This document shows positions 11,782-21,944 of a stretch of DNA of 64,000 bases, one piece after another. Positions within the stretch are counted from its first letter, which is position 1. Each line of letters begins with the position of its first letter. Location: contig NW_006768767.1 in NCBI RefSeq assembly GCF_000204055.1, forward strand, positions 488,551-552,550, given 5' to 3'. The notes beneath the pieces are model-generated. The model had not been told where the DNA came from. It saw only the letters and a list, made by a program, of their open reading frames with translations, and did no database searches. The translations under genes were made by a program, and so were the position numbers. Source of the DNA: Melampsora larici-populina 98AG31 (taxonomy: Eukaryota > Basidiomycota > Pucciniomycetes > Pucciniales > Melampsoraceae).

Positions 11782-11816
11782 GGGTTAGGGTTAGGGGTTA
11801 GGCTTAGGCTTAGGGC
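11782..11816 (+). repeat. Short interstitial telomere-like tract
   Basis: The sequence reads GGGTTAGGGTTAGGGGTTAG followed by GCTTAGGCTTAGGGCAGG, that is five to six degenerate TTAGGG units. TTAGGG is the usual fungal telomere repeat. No subtelomeric gene or chromosome end is evident beside it. Confidence 0.6.
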
Positions 11817-12077
11817 AGGATACACTTTAATTCACACAAGTTTCACAATGCAGTCATCAGTGTACAGCACAAAAATGAATAAAAAAGTCGTGGTTAAGCA
11901 TGGGTGTCCCTGCAAGAGTTCCACATCCTCAAAATATTGTGGGTGCACCCCACAGTTATTCTGCATGTTGTGACAGGAATGCCAGTGTGGCGCCCGCCGC
12001 CTAATTGTGCTAGTAGTGGTCATAAAAAGGAACTTGGATTTCAATTACCCAAGCCTTTTATGACTGGAGGTTGGAAT

Positions 12078-12188
12078 CACCATGTCTGTGTGCTGTTTGA
12101 CTGTTGACAAACGCACACAAGTCCCCTTTGTGCCTCAAAGGCAGTCCGTGTGTGCTTGTCGTTGAGAGGCTGCCACAAGGACATGGTG
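12078..12188. mobile_element. 111-bp hairpin MITE, copy 1 (CACTA-like)
   Basis: The ends are CACCATGTC and GACATGGTG, flanked by AAT (12075-12077 and 12189-12191). The interior is a long imperfect hairpin containing TTTGTGCCTCAAAGGCAGTC. A second copy of identical length lies at 44541-44651 with its own 3-bp duplication. CAC-type ends plus 3-bp duplications fit non-autonomous CACTA (EnSpm) elements. Confidence 0.85.
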
Positions 12189-12191
12189 AAT

Positions 12192-12505
12192 GGATATAGA
12201 TGAAAATAGCTTGTTGACCAAGCAAATCTCTTTGAATCTATGTCCAACTGACCTTGTTCAAGGTTTCAAAAAAATTAAAAGAAATAACTTTAATTTGCTT
12301 TCCCAATGGTTCAAACCTCACAAAGAAAAAAATATTTAAACTGCTGAAGAGCTTCTTCAAATAGCCTAAGAAGATGGGGATGATCAAATGATTGAAGAAG
12401 AGATGCTTGGTGAACAAATCCTTCCAACATTTGGCAATATTCTGGCAATATTCCGTTTGATGACAATGACAAGATGGCTGTCTTGACCAATCTCCTCTTC
12501 AATTG
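12192..12505. other. Intergenic, possible decayed Harbinger 5' part
   Basis: No firm gene. The plus strand has a short acidic frame (near 12340-12400, ELLQIA then EDGDDQMIEEEM) that resembles the acidic N-terminus of Harbinger transposases, whose remains follow after 13570. The evidence is too thin for a gene call. Confidence 0.3.
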
Positions 12506-13570
12506 TGGTATACAAATATTGTTCTGGAAATTTCCAGAACGCCAGAAGTGTTTTTTTGGTGTGTTCTGGTGTTCTGGCGTTCTGCAAATTTGAATGCCCC
12601 ACACTCCAGAGTTCCAGAGGCCTGAGTACACTACCACTGGCACTCCCCTCATTCCCTCGTAAACCAAATCTCATCTCTCTCTCATATCAGCACTTCCATT
12701 ATCACATCTCAATTCTGCTCTACATGCCATTCCTCCCGCAATGGCTCAAAGGACCCGACTATCATCACTTTAAAGTCTCCACAAATTTAGGCTTAAGATT
12801 GAACTCAAAAGGTTTTGTAAAGTGCACACTTGATATACATTTCAATTTGAATGAGGTCTTGTTCCTTCTTAGTGAGATGAATGAAAAACAAAACGTGCAT
12901 CTTTCAAAGGGACTCCTGCCCAATGTATATCAAAAAACCCATTTGCATAGTCAGATTTTTCTATCAGACTTCTATGGAAACGAGTTCTGAATTTATTTGC
13001 TCATCAGAAACAAACGCAGACTGGTGATCAATTTCAAAACAACAAAAGCAATCAAAGAACAAGTTTTTTTCCATTGGGAAAAGTTCAAGAAAGAACGATA
13101 TAGGTAAGACACCAATGATAATCAAGTTGATGACACATCTTGATTGTTTATTGTTTTTGAGAAACCTTTGAAACTCAAAAATGAGTACAAAGGGAGACTT
13201 GAAGAATGTTGAAACTTGACAAAAAGTACAAATTGAGACTATTCCCAATGTGATTATGAAATGAATCCGCATAGATTGATTGTTGTGCTTGAAAATCATA
13301 AGACTAAAAGGACCTCTGTGTATCAATTGAATTGCAGTGAGAGCTTCGCCTCCGTGTATTGATCAATTCACGGCAAAGATGGGTAAATTTGTCAAGTCGA
13401 CAGTGTGTTAACTTGATCTTCTTGGGTGGGCTCGAGGTGGGGTGGTGGCATGATGAGTTTTTGAGTTTTTGAGCTTTTGTGTTTTCCAGAACGCCAGAAA
13501 TCTGCCCGAAGGGTTCTGGCGTTCTGGAAAAAACGTTCTGGAATTTGCCAGAACAATATTTGTGTACCCT
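12506..13570. mobile_element. Inverted-repeat element with GTTCTGG clusters
   Basis: The left edge GGTATACAAATATTGTTCTG and the inverse of the right edge GGTACACAAATATTGTTCTG match in all but one base. Each terminus continues into a cluster of CCAGAACGCCAGAA / TTCTGGCGTTCTGG palindromes (12530-12590 and 13485-13550). About 900 AT-rich bases lie between, with no recognisable protein. I could not find a target-site duplication, so the exact ends are uncertain. Confidence 0.65.
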
Positions 13571-13815
13571 AAATGATGTGGACAACACTGAGGATCTCTT
13601 ACAAAACCTGGAAAACCTCCGTTACCACAATGCACTGTGGAAGATGCCATTTGAAATGGACTTCAGTTTGAATGAATTACTTTGTGATCAAGAAGCAGAG
13701 TTTCAACAATCAATAAGGACTTCTCACTCCGGCTTCTACGCCATTCTGGAAGTCATACAAGGTCATGAGATCTTCATGTCGACTAATCAAAACACAAAGC
13801 ATCCAGTCAACCCCT

Positions 13816-14040
13816 GACGTGCAGCGCAGTACACTGCGCTAGAACTGCGCTGCAAGGTGCCTCACCGCACCACTGTCGGCTGAAAAGCCCACTGCGCTAA
13901 TGAGCACCAACGAGGTTTATTCATTTTTAGGCCACTGTGCAGATTCACACCGCAGCTCTGCGCAGTGTGCGCAAAGTGCGCTACACTGCGGCCCTGCGCA
14001 GATACCATGCATCCACACCATTTCCTGGGTCAGTGACCTC
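13816..14040. repeat. GC-rich hairpin insert of GCGCAGT words
   Basis: The stretch is built from GCGCAGTGTAG / ACTGCGC words in both orientations, for example GCAGCGCAGTACACTGCGCT near 13822 and GCGCAGTGTGCGCAAAGTGC near 13960. It lies between two consecutive segments of the Harbinger relic and so probably inserted there. Exact ends are not resolved. Confidence 0.6.
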
Positions 14041-14575
14041 TGACTCCCTTGCAAACATACCAAATTGAGCTTCATGAAAATATCTATTGGCCAATCCATT
14101 TGTCACTTGCTTTGGCTTAACTCACTATTGACAAATATGGAATCACCAATTGCAATTTTTATTGCCTCGGCCCATTCAATTCACCCGCAACAATCGCCTC
14201 ATCCCTGAAGTCTGGAATCAGATTTTCATGGAGTCCAGTTATCATCCAACTTGCTCTCACTCTTGGGCGCCTTGGAAGCAATGGTAATGGTTGTTCTGTA
14301 CAGCGCCTTGGTAGGGATTATAAGTGGTCAATGGGAGCTATTTTCAACTGTACTTGACGCGTTCTCACCGCCATTGACAAGCTTTGTAGTCATTACATTC
14401 AATGGCCTAGTGAGGAAAGGCAAGAAGAGATACACACGGTGATGTCTCTCAAAGGCTTTGCTGGATCTGCTGGTTATTTAGATGGAACCTACACTCCATT
14501 ATATCAACAACCTGGCCTTGACGGAGAGACTTTCTGTGATTGAAAGAAAAGATACTCTCTCAATTGCCAAGTGGT

Positions 14576-14742
14576 TGTTATGGCTTCAGGACTTATGGAG
14601 ATCAGAGAAGGTCTTCTTATATTATAACTGAGATTGAAGTATGAGGTATCAATCCTGATACCTCGAGCACTGACTAGTTCTCACGCTTCTACAGTACAAG
14701 CATAACTAGCTATAGAGATAATGTGAGTTATGGATTATCACA
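14576..14742 (-). repeat. 3' LTR
   Basis: 167 bases, from TGTTATGG at the left to TTATCACA at the right on the plus strand, so it begins TG and ends CA. It is nearly identical to 20452-20618, with one difference near the inner end (TTATCACA against TTATAACA). It contains the perfect hairpin GAGGTATC / GATACCTC at about 14643-14664. Confidence 0.95.
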
Positions 14743-14756
14743 CTACCTCCCCCTTT
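14743..14756 (-). other. Polypurine tract
   Basis: Read on the minus strand, AAAGGGGGAGGTAG directly precedes the 3' LTR. This is the expected site for plus-strand priming in LTR retrotransposons. Confidence 0.8.
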
Positions 14757-14839
14757 ACGTCCCGCTCCCTCTTGCTGAGTTGACGTCTTTCCCCGGGTAG
14801 GCATTAAGAAACCTCGTAAGGAAAAAGCCGTTACCCTCT

Positions 14840-17800
14840 CTACTTTCTCCGTGTCCTTCTATAATCTTTTTCAGCTGTTGGATAATGTATATTAAATTCA
14901 TCTACCAATTCTTTTGCGTTGTCTAACCCGCTGGCCGGTTCCCATGAATCTTCCTCTGGTCCATACCCCTTCCAATTGACTAAATATTCTACTTTTGAAC
15001 CTCTTCTCCTTCTATTAAGAATTTCATTAACTTCAAATTCTTCCTCGTTGTCCACAATGATTGGTGCTGGCGGAGATTGAATTTGTCCCTTGATTGAACT
15101 TGGTTTGTAGGGTCGCAGAAGACCTACAGAGAACACAGGGTGTATCCGGCTCATAGACTCAGGTAAGATCAGCTTGTATGCGTTAGTTGATACACGTTGA
15201 GCAATGGTAAATGGTCCCAACCATTTATGACCAAACTTTGCTGTTGGGCGTGTTGTTGATATATGCCGGCTATTCAGCCAGACTTGTGAGCCTACATCCC
15301 ACGATGGTGTTTCCAGAACCTTTTTATCGTACTGATATTTCATTGTATCCTGTGCCAGTCTTAAGGAGCTTTGCAATTCTTCCTGAACTTCAGATAACTG
15401 TCGTAGCATCTCTTCGACTGCAGGAATACAACGTTCGCTAGACGGGATTCGTGAGTATGAAACGTCGTATCCATAGTTTGCTTTGAAGGGAGAAATTCCT
15501 GTTGATGTATGAGGACTGTTGTTGTACGCAAATTCTGCCATGTCGAGTAATCCTGTCCAGTTGTCCTGTTTGTAGCTAACAAAGTGGCGTAAATATTGTT
15601 CCACTGCTTTGTTTGCAATCTCTGATTGCCCGTCGGTCTGTGGGTGATAGGCAGTCGACGACTGGGTTTTGATTCCCAATTGGCGGTTTAATTCTTTGGT
15701 TAATTTGGAAATGAAAATGTTACCTCGATCAGAAGTTATGGATTTTGGCGTTCCGTGATGTTTCCAAACGAATTTTATCATCAATCGAGCTAGTTCTTCT
15801 GACGACATGGTGGTGTTACATGGAATGAAGTGACACATTTTTGTCAGTCTATCAATTACTGTCAGAATGCTGTCCTTACCCTCTGATAATGGGAGGTCCG
15901 TTATCAGGTCGTAGCAAAGGTCAGTCCATGGTCCTGCGGGGATTGGTAGGGGTTGTAGACTGCCAAATGGGTGGGTAGTTCGTGGTTTTACTCTTTGGCA
16001 TGAGTGGCATCCATTGACGTATGCGTTAACAAAAGCTTTCATGGAGGGCCAGTGGTAGGTTCGCTGGATGAGACTTAAAGTTTTCATTTGCCCAGGGTGG
16101 CCTGCTAATAAACTATCGTGTCTTGATTGTAAAATTCTCATTTTGATTTCGTGATCGTTTGGGACTTCCACTAGTCCTCTATAATACAATAGTCCGTCAT
16201 GAGATGAGTATTCGTTTTTTTCATTTTTAATTCCTTGCATCAGTTCTAAGATTCTTGGGTCCTCTTTTGTCTTCTTTCTGATTTCTTCTAGGATCAATGA
16301 GTCGTCCCAAATCTCCTCCTCTTCCATTACCATTATATGGGCTAATTCCTCCTCCTCATTATCAAAGTAAAACTCCATGCATTCCTCATCTTCACTTAGC
16401 CACTTACTACAATCGTCTAGTTCTGAAATGAAAGCATCTGTTGGTAGATTTTCAGGCTTAAGTAGCTTCCCGAAAGTTAACTTGCAGTTGTCATCTGGTT
16501 TCAGGTCGGGTCGTCGTGATAGCGCATCTGGTTTTGTTGAATGTTTACCCGGTCGGAACCGAATTTTGAAATCAAAACACCCTAATGTCTCAGCCCACCT
16601 TGCCTGTCTACGAGTTAATTCCTTAGTTGTCATGCGTGATTCTAAGTTTTTATGGTCCGTATAAACTATCACATTCAAGCGGTAAGGATTCCCTTCTAAG
16701 TAATGCCTCCATTCCTTAAAAGAGGCTACTACGGCTAATAATTCTTTATCAAACATTTCGTAATTTCGTTCGGCTTGTATAAGTGATCTTGAGAGGAAAG
16801 CTACTGGATGAAGTTCACCGTCGTCGTCGGACACTTGGGATAGTACTGCTCCTAGTGCGTAGTCAGAACAATCGCACTCTAGGACAAATTGTTTATAAGG
16901 GTCAGCAATTTTTAGTACGGGCGCAGACGTGAAAGCTTCTTTCAACAACTTGAATGCACTATCTCTTGCAGGATTCCATTCAAATTTGACGTCCTTCTTA
17001 GTTAATTCGTGGAGTGGACGTGCTATTCTGGAAAAGTCTTGAATGAAGCGTCTATAGAAATTAGCAAATCCCACAAATTGCTGGACTTCATTGATGTTCC
17101 TAGGGGTTGGCCATGCTGTTACTGCTTGCACTTTTGACTTATCCATTGAGATCTTGTTATGTGAAAGCTGTAAACCTAAATAGACTATTTCTTTCTGACC
17201 AAACTTGCATTTTTCAGGCTTTAACCATACATTTTGATTTCGTAATGTTTCTAATGCTTCTTTAACCGCCTTTTCATGATCTTCACCTGGTTTAGTATAA
17301 ATCAATATATCATCTAGAAATGCCGCCATGTCTCTTCCAATTCTATCCTTGAATATGTCCTGAATAAAATATTGAAAATAACCTGGGGCGCCGGTAGGTC
17401 CAAATGGCATAGTCAACGGTTCAAATTGCCCAGCTCTACATATAAATACTAGTTTAGCTTCGTCACCTTCCTTGACTCTTAGGTTATTATAGCCGTTCCT
17501 CATGTCTAGTGATGTGAATTTATCAGCATGAAGTAACCCATCAACCAGCTCCATTGTTAGGGGTAGGGGATATTTATTCTTAATCGTAAGAGCATTGAGT
17601 CTTCTATAATCAAAGCAAGGTCGTAATTTTCCGTCCTTCTTCCCAGTGAATAAAACAGGCGCCACCCACGGTGATGTAGTTCGCCGGTTGGTTCCTGTAG
17701 CTAAGCCTTCTTCAATCATTTCATCTAGGACTTTGTTTTCAGCCGGTGACAAAGGTATAACTCTTCCTGCTTGAGGTTCCGCACCAGGTACCAGATCGAC

Positions 17801-19021
17801 ACGAAAATCATATGGTCGATGTGGAGGTAAGACTTTTGATTCATTCTTCTCAAACATCTTCAGATACTCGTGGTATTCTTGTGGTACTAGTTCGGCTGCT
17901 GCTTTTTGAGGTGTATCCTTACTAGCTTCAGCTGCTAGTTTTGCTGACATATTCCACGAGGCTCTCGCAGCGTCTAGGTGTGGGGTTGAGATTGGCGATG
18001 GGGCTGCTGTCCAAGGTTTGCTCCAGTTTTGGACTCGGTACGCTTGTTGTTTCCTGAAGACTGGGTTAAACCTGTTAAATGGAGAGTATGCCTGCTTGCT
18101 AGCTGTTACATTTAACGGTTTTGAAGGTGCTGTAAAGGACTCACGGTGCGGGGGTGTTAATTGTGTATCACTCGGATTACACACCCCCTCGTCAATTTTC
18201 TTAGCTTGCTCCACAGGTCCTCCCTTGGAATCCCCGTGTGTTGTTTTCAGATTTGACGAAGCTGATAAATCAGCTGCAACCATCCCATATTCTTTTATTT
18301 CATCGGTTGTTTCCTTTCTTTGGTCCGGTTCCGGTTCATCCACTGTTGCCTGATATCTGTTATTTAGGAAATGACCAAGCTTGCCGGCTGATTCTATAGG
18401 CGGTTTGGAGTAAAGATAAAAAGACTCACATCGCGGGGGTGTTAGCGTATCATGGATACACACCCCCTCGTCACTGTTCCTAGCTTGCTCCAAGGACACT
18501 CCATCTGAGTCTCCTCGTGTTGTTTTCGGTAAGGACGACACTGCTTTCACAGTTGCGATATCAGTCTCTTCAGTCTTCAACGTTTGAGTTGTCCAATCAA
18601 TTAAATCATGATTTTCACTCATCCAATCAATTCCTAATATACAATCTACTGAGTCTTTCAACTGTGATATTAGGAATAAATTTGAATTTTTTCTTTTTAA
18701 ATTAACTTCAATGATGTATTCTCCTATTCTTGAGATATAAGATTGTGATCCATTAAAACCAGTTACTGGTTTTGGCTGATTTAAGGTCTGAGTTGTCAGC
18801 TTATTTCAGTATACAAACTTTTCATTCAGAACGTTATGAGTAGCACCGGAATCAAGCATGGCACGGGCAAAATGGGTCGTGTCTTTGGAGGGATCATAAA
18901 TGGGCACGGTGATAAAAATGCGGTTGTCTTTAATTGCAAAGTTGTCAATTTCCAGTTCAACCAATCCCATTGATACACCTGATCCACTCCTTTCTAAGCT
19001 CAAGGAAGGCACGACCTTCAA
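14840..19021 (-). pseudogene. Gypsy pol polyprotein, one internal stop
   Basis: The frame runs from about 19021 to the stop at 14840, broken only by TGA at 18808-18806. The protease shows LDSGATHNVLNE near 18840. Reverse transcriptase shows SLDMRNGYNNLRV and the active-site FLDDILIY. RNase H begins at FVLECDCSDYALGAVLSQ. Integrase shows an H-x3-H and C-x2-C zinc region (LLAGHPGQM, GCHSCQRVK) and the catalytic blocks SDRGN and QSEIANKAVEQYLR. The C-terminus is a chromodomain (VEYLVNWKGYGPEEDSWEP), which in chromoviruses targets integration to marked chromatin. Expression probably needs a -1 shift from gag. Apart from the single TGA the 1390-codon frame is clean. Confidence 0.95.
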
Positions 19022-20082
19022 CCTCGAGCTTCTCCATTTTTTGACTCTTCAGATTTACTTCCCCTCTCTTCACCTTCTAATTTAACTTCTGATGTACTTA
19101 TTTTTGCTTCTCTATGACTCCTGAATTTACCCCTCCATTTCCCTTTTCCCGAATAACATTCTCTTGCAATATGATTTGAATTACCACATTTAAAACATAA
19201 ATCCTTATCCCATCTACGTTTGTACTCATCATCTGAGATTTTAAATCTAAAAGCCGAGCAGTCCATCGCGTTTGGATCATGGGCTGGTGCATCTCTTGTC
19301 TCCGCTTGATTCTCTTCAGTCCGTTTGTGAAGCTTGTTGTCAATTTTGATCGCGAGTTCAATGATCTGGTCGAGACTAGTGAAGACATCTCTCACCATTT
19401 GCACTTGAATTTCCCGTTTAAGGCCCTGTTCGAACTGAGTTATAAGAACTGATTGAGGCCATTTCACCACAAGTGCAAGGTCATTGAATCGAAGCGAGTA
19501 GGATAATACAGTGCCGGATTGAGCCAACGCTCGGATAGCCTTTTCGGCCTTTGCGATGCGTTCAGAGTCGAAGAAAGTGGCCTCAAACGTTTTTGAAAAG
19601 GAATCCCACGTCATAGCTTTGTCGGGTTTGTGGATAAGCTTATGGGTGACTGGCTTAGCCCACTCTGCACCCTTCCCAGTCATATAGGATAGTGTCCATC
19701 CGATTTTGGTACGGTCATCGGGAAATTGCGACGGGTTCATTAAAATATATAGTCCCACTTGATTCGCAAAGATCTCAGCTTTGCTGCCTCGAGTCCCATC
19801 GAATTTGTCGGGTGTCGCGACTTTGGGAGGTTTCGCTTGAAACCCAGTAGCAGAGTCCTTTGGCACGATAGCCGGGATAGCCGGTGCTGAGTTAGCACTT
19901 TGGGATTGACTGGCCTGCTGGGCCTGTTGTTGCATTTCAGCCATGCGCTGTTCAGCAGCGACGCTGCGTTGTTCAGCTGCTTCACGACGTTGGGTCTCTT
20001 CGGCTAGTTTCAGATCCATAGCTTCGAGCCATGCTAGGATTGCAGTCATCAGATCCGTTCCCGAGATCTCCATTCCCGACAT
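19018..20082 (-). CDS. Gypsy gag protein
   Basis: A 354-aa frame starting MSGMEISGTDLM. Residues 30-70 are a Gln/Ala-rich coiled segment (AEQRMAEMQQQAQQ). The centre matches Ty3/Gypsy capsid (WTLSYMTGKGAEWAKP, then MTWDSFSKTFEATFFDSER). Near residue 295 there is one CCHC knuckle, CFKCGNSNHIAREC, for genomic RNA packaging. The C-terminus is charged. The frame is open without ATG for some distance upstream, so the start at 20082 is the first usable ATG rather than proven. It overlaps pol in the -1 frame by a few bases at its stop. Confidence 0.92.
   Translation of the reverse strand: MSGMEISGTDLMTAILAWLEAMDLKLAEETQRREAAEQRSVAAEQRMAEMQQQAQQASQSQSANSAPAIPAIVPKDSATGFQAKPPKVATPDKFDGTRGSKAEIFANQVGLYILMNPSQFPDDRTKIGWTLSYMTGKGAEWAKPVTHKLIHKPDKAMTWDSFSKTFEATFFDSERIAKAEKAIRALAQSGTVLSYSLRFNDLALVVKWPQSVLITQFEQGLKREIQVQMVRDVFTSLDQIIELAIKIDNKLHKRTEENQAETRDAPAHDPNAMDCSAFRFKISDDEYKRRWDKDLCFKCGNSNHIARECYSGKGKWRGKFRSHREAKISTSEVKLEGEERGSKSEESKNGEARG
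19036..19042 (-). promoter_or_regulatory. Candidate -1 ribosomal frameshift site A_AAA_AAT
   Basis: In gag phase the codons read TCA AAA AAT, giving the slippery heptamer A AAA AAT. It lies five codons before the gag stop at 19018-19020. A -1 shift there enters the pol frame, which has no ATG near its start. The pattern fits the X-XXY-YYZ rule. A downstream stimulatory structure was not worked out. Confidence 0.55.
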
Positions 20083-20440
20083 CTCGTTTGAAGTTACGGG
20101 ATCTAGTCCGGTTTCAACGACCTCGTTAGAAGATGCAGAGGTGTATGCGATTGAATCAGAGCTGAGCGACTGAGTGGGACTTTGAGGTACTTGGAATTCG
20201 GGCGTGGTGAAAGAATTTATGCGGGGAATACGGTGGTGATAAGGTGGTGATAAGGTTGTTCAGGTTTATAATAAGGTTTGAGTTTGAATATAAGAGTATT
20301 TTTAAACTCCCTAGATTGATCTTCACTTCTAGTTGTTCTTCTTTGATTTAGACTTTTTCTTCCTTTCTTCAGATTTCTTTGGTTTCAATTTCTTAACTTC
20401 TTCTTTGCTTGTTCTCTGACGTCCAGGGTTGTAAATGTAG

Positions 20441-20450
20441 ATACTTCAAT
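20441..20450 (-). other. Candidate self-primer binding site
   Basis: One base inside the 5' LTR (LTR edge at 20452) the minus strand reads ATTGAAGTAT. The LTR itself contains the exact complement ATACTTCAAT on the minus strand (20518-20509). No sequence complementary to a tRNA 3' end, such as TGG plus more, starts at the LTR edge. This arrangement matches self-priming in the Tf1/sushi group, where the RNA 5' end folds back onto the primer site. Confidence 0.5.
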
Positions 20451-20451
20451 A

Positions 20452-20618
20452 TGTTATGGCTTCAGGACTTATGGAGATCAGAGAAGGTCTTCTTATATTA
20501 TAACTGAGATTGAAGTATGAGGTATCAATCCTGATACCTCGAGCACTGACTAGTTCTCACGCTTCTACAGTACAAGCATAACTAGCTATAGAGATAATGT
20601 GAGTTATGGATTATAACA
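20452..20618 (-). repeat. 5' LTR
   Basis: 167 bases ending TTATAACA at 20618, followed by the duplication GTGGT. If priming is by self-annealing, the transcript would start near 20518, leaving about 100 bases of U3. A perfect hairpin GAGGTATC / GATACCTC lies just upstream of that point. Confidence 0.95.
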
Positions 20619-20731
20619 GTGGTCTGGAATTGTGTTTGTCAAATCATTGCTCTCCACAGTGGATGGCCTGGTTCATGTCACAATCAAAAGCTTTTTTCCA
20701 ACATGTTGCTCTCTGAGGATCCAGAGCTTTA

Positions 20732-21093
20732 GGGCCCGTTTGGCTGGATTTTGAAAAAATTGTTACACAAAATCAATTTTTCGATCTGCCCCTTGAAAAA
20801 TGGGCAGATTGAAAAACTCAAAATTCGGCTTTTTTGTTTACCAAACAGTCAACCAAATAGGTCAACAAAAGGTTGAAATGGAGGGGCAAATGAGGACAAA
20901 AACTCTTTTTGGTCTCAAAAACAGCCTCAGGGCTGTTTTTCAGAATTGAAGAATTTTTGATCAAAAACCGTTTTTGGTTTTGATCAAAAACCATTGCTGA
21001 ACGCTGGTCTTTTTGTCAAAAACCAAAAACTGTATTTGGCCAAGTATGGTTTTTGGCTTTGGTGGAGTATTTGTTTTCCAGACAAACAGGCCC
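20732..21093. mobile_element. Tourist-like MITE
   Basis: The left end GGGCCCGTTTGGCTGGATTT and the inverse of the right end GGGCCTGTTTGTCTGGAAAA share most bases. The element is flanked by TTA on both sides (20729-20731 and 21094-21096). A TTA duplication and GGGCC...GTTTG ends are typical of Harbinger/Tourist MITEs. The interior has paired GATCAAAAACC words and no protein. It is inserted in the Harbinger transposase relic. Confidence 0.88.
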
Positions 21094-21559
21094 TTACTTT
21101 TCTGATGATGTGTTCTCCATATTTTCTTTTTTTTATATTCAATCCTGTAACATTTTAATAGCTCTGAAGATAAATACTTATTGGCTGACTTGGCATACAA
21201 AATCACCAACATCTTGACTTACAAGGCACCAGCATCAAGAATGGAGAGCAACTCTCTGTTCAATACACTGGTGGCTATGGCCCTGATTTGGAATGAGCAT
21301 AGTATTGGCATTTGGAAAGAATGATTTGCTTCCCTTCAGGCACTGCAATTAAGACTTGGTCAAATTGACAATATTCCATTTCTATTGATATGGATCAAAG
21401 TGTGTGCTATCTTGGGCAATATGCTTGCCAACTTAGGGGATCAGTGGGAGGAGGAATTCACAGACAATTATTTACATGATAATTACAAATACACTGCTGG
21501 TTCTGAGATGGCAGTAGATCCTACTGATCCAATTGGAGTTCTCTGTTGAGAGCTTGTAA

Positions 21560-21742
21560 CACTGTGAAAATAATGTATTTTTCCAAGGTGAAAAATGATT
21601 GACATTAATGCACAAAATGATTAATAATGCAGAATTAATGCAGAAAAATGCAGAATTAATGCAGAATTAATGCATTTTTAATCATTTTGTGAAATAAATG
21701 TAATCATTTTTCACCTTGGAAAAATACATTATATTTGCAGTG
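21560..21742. mobile_element. 183-bp hairpin MITE with CACTG ends
   Basis: The ends CACTG and CAGTG are flanked by TAA (21557-21559 and 21743-21745). The arms share ATAATGTATTTTTCCAAGGT followed by GAAAAATGATT in inverted orientation, so nearly the whole element folds into one hairpin. The loop repeats GCAGAATTAATGCA. CACTG plus a 3-bp duplication suggests a CACTA-type MITE; a Harbinger origin is possible because TAA also fits that family. Confidence 0.85.
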
Positions 21743-21920
21743 TAAGGGACTGTGCTGATTCTTTTGATGAAAATTTGTGAGACTGTCTTAGTCTTTTTTA
21801 ATTCACACCTCAAGCACTCTAAAATGATCATGTACACAATACAAAACTAGTTCACATTTTCATTTCAATACAAATTTTGAATATTAAAATAAAAGTCTGA
21901 TACAAAGGTATATAATCATA

Positions 21921-21944
21921 GGATCACACTATTTGGCGCCCGCT
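21921..21944 (+). repeat. MULE left terminal inverted repeat
   Basis: 24 bases that pair with 30665-30688, with a single A/G difference at position 6. Repeats of AAACCGGGCTA follow at 22045-22110. Confidence 0.95.

Larger units (their letters stand above)
9723..12077. other. Intergenic, no gene recognised
   Basis: No supportable gene. The stretch contains the direct repeat at 9929-10134 and a telomere-like tract at 11782-11816; otherwise it is AT-rich sequence with short unrelated open frames. Confidence 0.5.
14576..20618 (-). mobile_element. Chromodomain Gypsy LTR retrotransposon (chromovirus)
   Basis: The 6043-base element is bounded by 167-bp LTRs that differ at one position and is flanked by an exact 5-bp duplication GTGGT (14571-14575 and 20619-20623). 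It reads on the minus strand in the order LTR, primer site, gag, protease, reverse transcriptase, RNase H, integrase, chromodomain, polypurine tract, LTR. The near-identical LTRs imply a recent insertion, yet pol carries one internal TGA. It sits inside the Harbinger transposase relic. Confidence 0.97.
13570..21549 (+). pseudogene. PIF/Harbinger transposase relic, split by insertions
   Basis: Homology to HARBI1-type DDE nucleases appears in four pieces. 13581-13815 gives LRYHNALWKMPFEMDFSLNE and FYAILEVIQGHEIF. About 14235-14575 gives LGRLGSNGNG, AGYLDGTYTPL (first catalytic Asp) and KKRYSLNCQVV. 20624-20731 gives HSGWPGSCHNQKLF. 21165-21549 gives KYLLADLAYKITN (second Asp), WNEHSIGIWKE and GNMLANLGDQWEEEF. 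The last piece opens after a pyrimidine-rich TTTAATAG, probably an intron end. Stops TGA at 14355, 14541 and 21322 and the insertions at 13816-14040, 14576-20618 and 20732-21093 make it dead. Removing the retrotransposon and one GTGGT rejoins the QVV block in frame with the next piece. Confidence 0.85.

Noticed and set aside
18803..18808. TGA as a recoded sense codon across the transposons
   Set aside because: TGA is used as an ordinary terminal stop in several intact genes here (for example 50510-50512 and 57668-57670), so mutation explains the internal TGAs better.
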